This document shows positions 60,850 to 64,000 of a DNA stretch of 64,000 nt, in pieces. The first letter of the stretch is position 1; every line of letters begins with the position of its first letter. The DNA is taken from positions 1,178,001 to 1,242,000 of the forward strand of contig CP084576.1 in the NCBI GenBank assembly GCA_020410825.1, in the 5' to 3' direction. This DNA is from Candidatus Megaera endosymbiont of Mesostigma viride (GTDB lineage: Bacteria > Pseudomonadota > Alphaproteobacteria > Rickettsiales > Rickettsiaceae). The position numbers were made by a program, and so were the translations under genes. The notes under the pieces were generated by a model, which had not been told where the DNA came from, did not search any database, and worked only from the letters and a program-made list of their open reading frames with translations.

Positions 60850-61698
60850 ATGTTAGTAAGAGAAGCTTTAGCCTGGGGAATCCTGGAACTTGAAGATTTC
60901 ACGTCAAAACAATTAGAAGCAAGAATTTTACTAGCTAGTGTATTAAAAACAACTCAAGAAGACTTGTTGATCAGGTATAACGAACCAATCTCTCAAGAAG
61001 AAGAGTCAGCCTTTTATCAATATATAAAACGCCGGAAAGTGCTAGAACCTATAGCTTATATAGTAGGAAAGAAAGAGTTTTATGGTAGAGATTTTGTAGT
61101 AAATAAACAGGTTCTGATTCCAAGGCCGGAAACTGAACTGATTATTGATAGGGTGGTTTTAGAGTATCAAGAAAACTTTGCTGGTAAAGAAGTTACAATA
61201 TTAGATCTGGGGACAGGTAGCGGAGCAATAGCTGTTACGCTTGCAGCTCTTATTCCACAAGCTAAAATCGTTGCTACTGATATATCAGATGAAGCACTTA
61301 TGCTGGCTGCTGAGAACGCTAAATTCAACGGTACTATTATCCAAATCCAGTTTATCAAAAGTGACTGGTATTCAAATTTACCTGAGAAGAAGTTTGATTT
61401 TATTATCAGCAATCCACCATACATTTCTCCAGATAATAAAACATATATGGCACAGGAAACTATATTATATGAACCGGAATCTGCACTTTTTGCTAATGAG
61501 AATGGCTTAATTAATTATAAAAAAATTATCTCCGGATTAAATAATTTTTTAAAAAGTGAAAATAAAATATTTTTAGAAATCGGTTTTAACCAATCTGAAG
61601 CTGTAATTAATATACTGAAAGGGTACCTATTTACTGAAATCGTAATTTCTAAAGATTTGTCAGGGCATAGCCGGGTAATTGAGTTCAGGCGTGCTTGA
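60850..61698 (+). CDS. prmC: Release factor glutamine methyltransferase PrmC
   Basis: 282 residues. SAM-binding ILDLGTGSGAIAVTLAAL and the catalytic ISNPPYISPDNK motif mark PrmC (HemK), which methylates the Gln of the GGQ motif in release factors 1 and 2. VLIPRPETELII is also conserved. In Rickettsia the gene is fused with trmB; here it is a single-domain protein of normal length, which argues against the genus Rickettsia. Confidence 0.96.
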   Translation: MLVREALAWGILELEDFTSKQLEARILLASVLKTTQEDLLIRYNEPISQEEESAFYQYIKRRKVLEPIAYIVGKKEFYGRDFVVNKQVLIPRPETELIIDRVVLEYQENFAGKEVTILDLGTGSGAIAVTLAALIPQAKIVATDISDEALMLAAENAKFNGTIIQIQFIKSDWYSNLPEKKFDFIISNPPYISPDNKTYMAQETILYEPESALFANENGLINYKKIISGLNNFLKSENKIFLEIGFNQSEAVINILKGYLFTEIVISKDLSGHSRVIEFRRA

Positions 61699-61758
61699 AT
61701 TTAATAGTTATACTGATTTTTTCTATATCAAAAAGGCACATATAAAAAAGCAAATGAT

Positions 61759-61845
61759 ATGAAGTGCCAAAGAATTATTGATATTCAAGATTTGGTATGT
61801 AACACTTGTCTTAGTGAGTTTAAATCACAATTTAACGATATATAA
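61759..61845 (+). CDS. Tiny Cys-containing ORF before the copper chaperone gene
   Basis: 28 codons: MKCQRIIDIQDLVCNTCLSE then FKSQFNDI. It contains three Cys, two as CNTC, and ends 12 bases before the PCuAC start. No strong ribosome binding site is seen, and a chance ORF is quite possible. Confidence 0.25.
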   Translation: MKCQRIIDIQDLVCNTCLSEFKSQFNDI

Positions 61846-61857
61846 CAAAGGGTTTAT

Positions 61858-62370
61858 ATGAAAAAGAATATTCTTACAGTCAGTGCGATTTCTGTTATTA
61901 TTTCTTCTGTTTTTAATGCTGAGGCAAGTGGGCAAAGTACTGCCAATGCTAATGTAGAGAATCCAGGCGTAACTGCGCCCTCATCTCCTTCTACACCAAA
62001 CGAGGTTAAAGAAATTGCAATTACTGATGCGTGGGCAAGAAAATCCATGTCGCCAAATAACAATTCAGCAGCCTATATGAAAATTAGTAATCCTACTGAT
62101 AAAGATATTGTGATAATTGGTGCTTCAGCTTCAACGATTGCCAATAATGTGGAACTGCACAAGAGTTTTGTAGATGAAAAAGGGGTTAGTAGGATGACAT
62201 CTATCGACAAAATAGTAGTACCAGCTAAAACCTCTATAGAACTTATGCCGGGAGCTACTCATATCATGCTTTTTGATTTAAAGAAGTCTTTAAACGTAGG
62301 AGATAAGTTCGAGATTGAAGTGAAAATTGAAGGTCAAGCTCCTTTATCTGTTACAACGGAAGTAAAATAG
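61858..62370 (+). CDS. PCuAC family periplasmic copper chaperone
   Basis: 170 residues. A signal peptide (LTVSAISVIISSVFNAEASG) is followed by a Pro/Ser/Asn-rich linker and the PCuAC domain. The copper motif H-(M)-x10-M-x21-H-x-M is present: ELHKSF, SRMTSI and THIML, with Lys in place of the optional first Met. It delivers Cu(I) to the CuA or CuB centre of cytochrome oxidase in the periplasm. The ATG at 61858 follows AAAGGG. Confidence 0.92.
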   Translation: MKKNILTVSAISVIISSVFNAEASGQSTANANVENPGVTAPSSPSTPNEVKEIAITDAWARKSMSPNNNSAAYMKISNPTDKDIVIIGASASTIANNVELHKSFVDEKGVSRMTSIDKIVVPAKTSIELMPGATHIMLFDLKKSLNVGDKFEIEVKIEGQAPLSVTTEVK

Positions 62371-62534
62371 GTTTCTGTAAATACGCAATGCTTTTAGAGT
62401 TTTGTTCTTTTGTTTTTTATTACATAAGTTAATATCTGAGTCAAAACTCTAAACTCCTTAAAAAATAAGTTATTTTCTGTCACAAATTGCGTACAGAATC
62501 CCTCAGAAAATGCTATAATTGACGCATAAAGCTA
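62371..62534. other. Gap with a 12-bp inverted repeat
   Basis: TTTAGAGTTTTG (62393-62404) and CAAAACTCTAAA (62442-62453) form a perfect inverted repeat with a 37-base spacer, just after the PCuAC gene. It could be a transcription end or the edge of the decayed insertion sequence. Nothing else is seen. Confidence 0.5.
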
Positions 62535-63728
62535 ATGGATTTTGAAAAAATTATGCCTATAGAAGATATTACTTTTTTCCAAAAACAAGAAAGGTTGTTT
62601 GGAGAGAAATTGTCAACAAAATTAAATTCTAAAAACAAATTATATAAACTAAGAGATTGGATAAATTAGTCTGAAGTTGAAGTGCTGGCATTACCTAATA
62701 TTGAAAATCAAGCAATTTGGTAGAAACAAGAAAGATCATAGAGTAATGCTAGTACTATCAATGCTTCAAGCTACGTATAACGGTTCTGATTCATATACGG
62801 CGGAAGAATTAAAGGAAAATATTTATTGGCAATATTTTTGTGGTTATGAATATATGAAGCAAGATATTGATGTATCGGAAGTGACTATACGTAGATTCCG
62901 TAATGATCTGGGAGAAGAAGAGTGTAATGAGATTTTAAAAGAGCTTTTGCGTATAGGACTCAAGGTCGGTGCGCTCAAAAAACAAGACTTGGAATCAGCG
63001 ATTATAGATACGACTGTACAGATTAAGGACATCAAACATCCACATGATGTACATTTAATGGAGGCCACAAGAGTAAAAGTAGTAGATCTTTGAACGACTT
63101 GGTATTTCGCTTAACGAGACTTATGCCAAAACTTTCAAATATAGAACGATCAATCTATGGAAGTACAAGGAAAATAGTAAAGTAAGGAAACGAAGAAAGA
63201 TAATGATAAGCTTAAAAGTTTGCTTAGGTAGGTTAATTCGTATATGCCAAAGGGGTATAGAAAAATCGAAATTAGAACTATCTGCAGAGGATAGCGCCAT
63301 TTTATCCAGAGTTAAAAATATTTATGCCCAGTCTATATTAAGAAAAAGGATAAGGATATTTATAAAAAAGAGGACAAGATAATTTATAGCTTTCATGCTC
63401 CAGAGGTAGAGTGTATAGGCACGGGTAAACTGAATAAACCTTACGAATTTGGAAATAAAGTTGGGATTGCAGTAAGTAGTCGAGGCAACTTTGTTCTTGG
63501 AGTTAAATCTTTTCATGGTAACCCCCTACAACGGGCGTACTTTAGATCAAATGGTAGCGGAGCTGCGCAAGCTAAGTCCAGAGACTAGTAAAATTTTTGC
63601 AGATCTGTTGGTTACACTGGCCATAACTTCAAAGAGAAAGGCAAGGCTTTTACCGCTAAGACCAAGAAAGCTTTATCAACTGATGACAAAAAGATACAAA
63701 AACGAAGAAGTGCAATTGAACTGATAAT
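62535..63728 (+). pseudogene. Decayed IS5/IS1182-like transposase (DUF772 type)
   Basis: Fragments in several frames can be read in order. The first (62535-62670) has PIEDITFFQKQERLF and a stop after YKLRDWIN. The next (62677-63093) shows the DUF772 region with YWQYFCGYEYMKQDIDVSEV, LRIGLKVGALKKQDLESAII and DTTVQIKDIKHP. Later frames give FHAPEVECIGTGKL with YEFGNKVGIAVSSRGNFVLG, then NGRTLDQ and KKIQKRRSAIEL. It has several frameshifts and nonsense codons and is cut at its end by IS982 copy 2. Confidence 0.8.
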
Positions 63729-64000
63729 ACACCAGTTTCGCATTAGAAAGTTAAAAATTTTGCAAGTGCAAAAGGGATTTGATAGATGGTTTATTGTCTG
63801 ATAATTGATAGCTGATGAGGGCAGCAACCATATGAACAAAAGCATTTGTAACCGATCTATGTCTTGAATGCTCAAATTTGCCTAGCAATTTGATTTTGCC
63901 GAAGACTGATTCTATTAATGCTCGTTTGAGTAATAATATTTTATCAATCAAAGACATAAACTTATTTTTCATATTTTTCTTCACTTTGGTGATTATAAAG
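63729..64000 (-). mobile_element. Second IS982 copy (left part; continues off window)
   Basis: From ACACC at 63729 the sequence matches the first copy (32238 onward) base for base to the window edge, about 270 bases by eye. It contains the C-terminal part of the transposase (63751 onward, minus strand). Whether it also carries the TGA nonsense codon lies beyond the window. Confidence 0.92.

Noticed and set aside
32238..64000. The two IS982 copies as the ends of one large composite transposon
   Set aside because: The interval holds essential core genes such as lpxC, rplM, nuo and pheST, so it is not a transposon cargo.

Overview
This is an AT-rich bacterial chromosome segment from the order Rickettsiales, most likely family Rickettsiaceae. 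Supporting signs are a short Mrp, a GapR-type DUF2312 protein, a GlmU reduced to its uridylyltransferase domain, a long Lys/Ala tail on ribosomal protein S2, an extra gene between nuoE and nuoF, and remnants of an F-like conjugative element of the RAGE type. PrmC is a stand-alone gene here. In Rickettsia proper it is fused to TrmB, so a Rickettsia-like relative (Megaira- or Orientia-like) fits better than Rickettsia itself. That placement is inference.

Layout. 1-10 kb: hflK (cut by the window edge), mrp, rhodanese, gapR, infA, an A-type Fe-S carrier, hisS with a periplasmic-anchored partner gene, an amino acid:cation symporter, rpoH and greA. 10-24 kb: a lipid kinase-like gene with dnaG-rpoD, the lipid A cluster waaA-lpxK-lpxL, tsaE with a HAD phosphatase, gyrB, rnpA-rpmH, mscS, a HIG1 protein and tRNA-Leu. 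24-32 kb: a non-coding stretch with DnaA-box-like sites, then clpB, a SnoaL-like gene, bcp, slt, fabD and comF.

32.05-38.5 kb is a mobile-element graveyard. It holds the C-terminal end of an M15 peptidase gene, an IS982-family element with one nonsense codon, a traN remnant, a traF 5' fragment interrupted by an RmInt1-like group II intron whose maturase is frameshifted, a DNA methyltransferase relic, and a decayed large serine recombinase next to tRNA-Arg.

38.6-62.4 kb returns to mostly core genes: lpxC, the glmU-like gene, a 1093-residue SF1 helicase with a palindrome abutting its start codon, a DUF2608 phosphatase-like gene, tRNA-Met, rplM-rpsI, nuoABCDE-X-F, pheS-pheT-ogt-alkD (overlapping), rpsB-tsf, truA, a GNAT gene, prmC and a PCuAC copper chaperone. 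The last 1.5 kb is a decayed DUF772 transposase interrupted by a second IS982 copy that looks identical to the first as far as the window shows it.

The core genes cover translation, replication and transcription, lipid A synthesis and respiratory complex I. I found no rRNA and no CRISPR array. The most unusual parts are the nested mobile-element region, the DnaA-box cluster before clpB, the palindrome-controlled helicase, the overlapping pheST-ogt-alkD cluster, and a tiny Cys-containing ORF before the copper chaperone gene. I see no convincing new multi-gene system.
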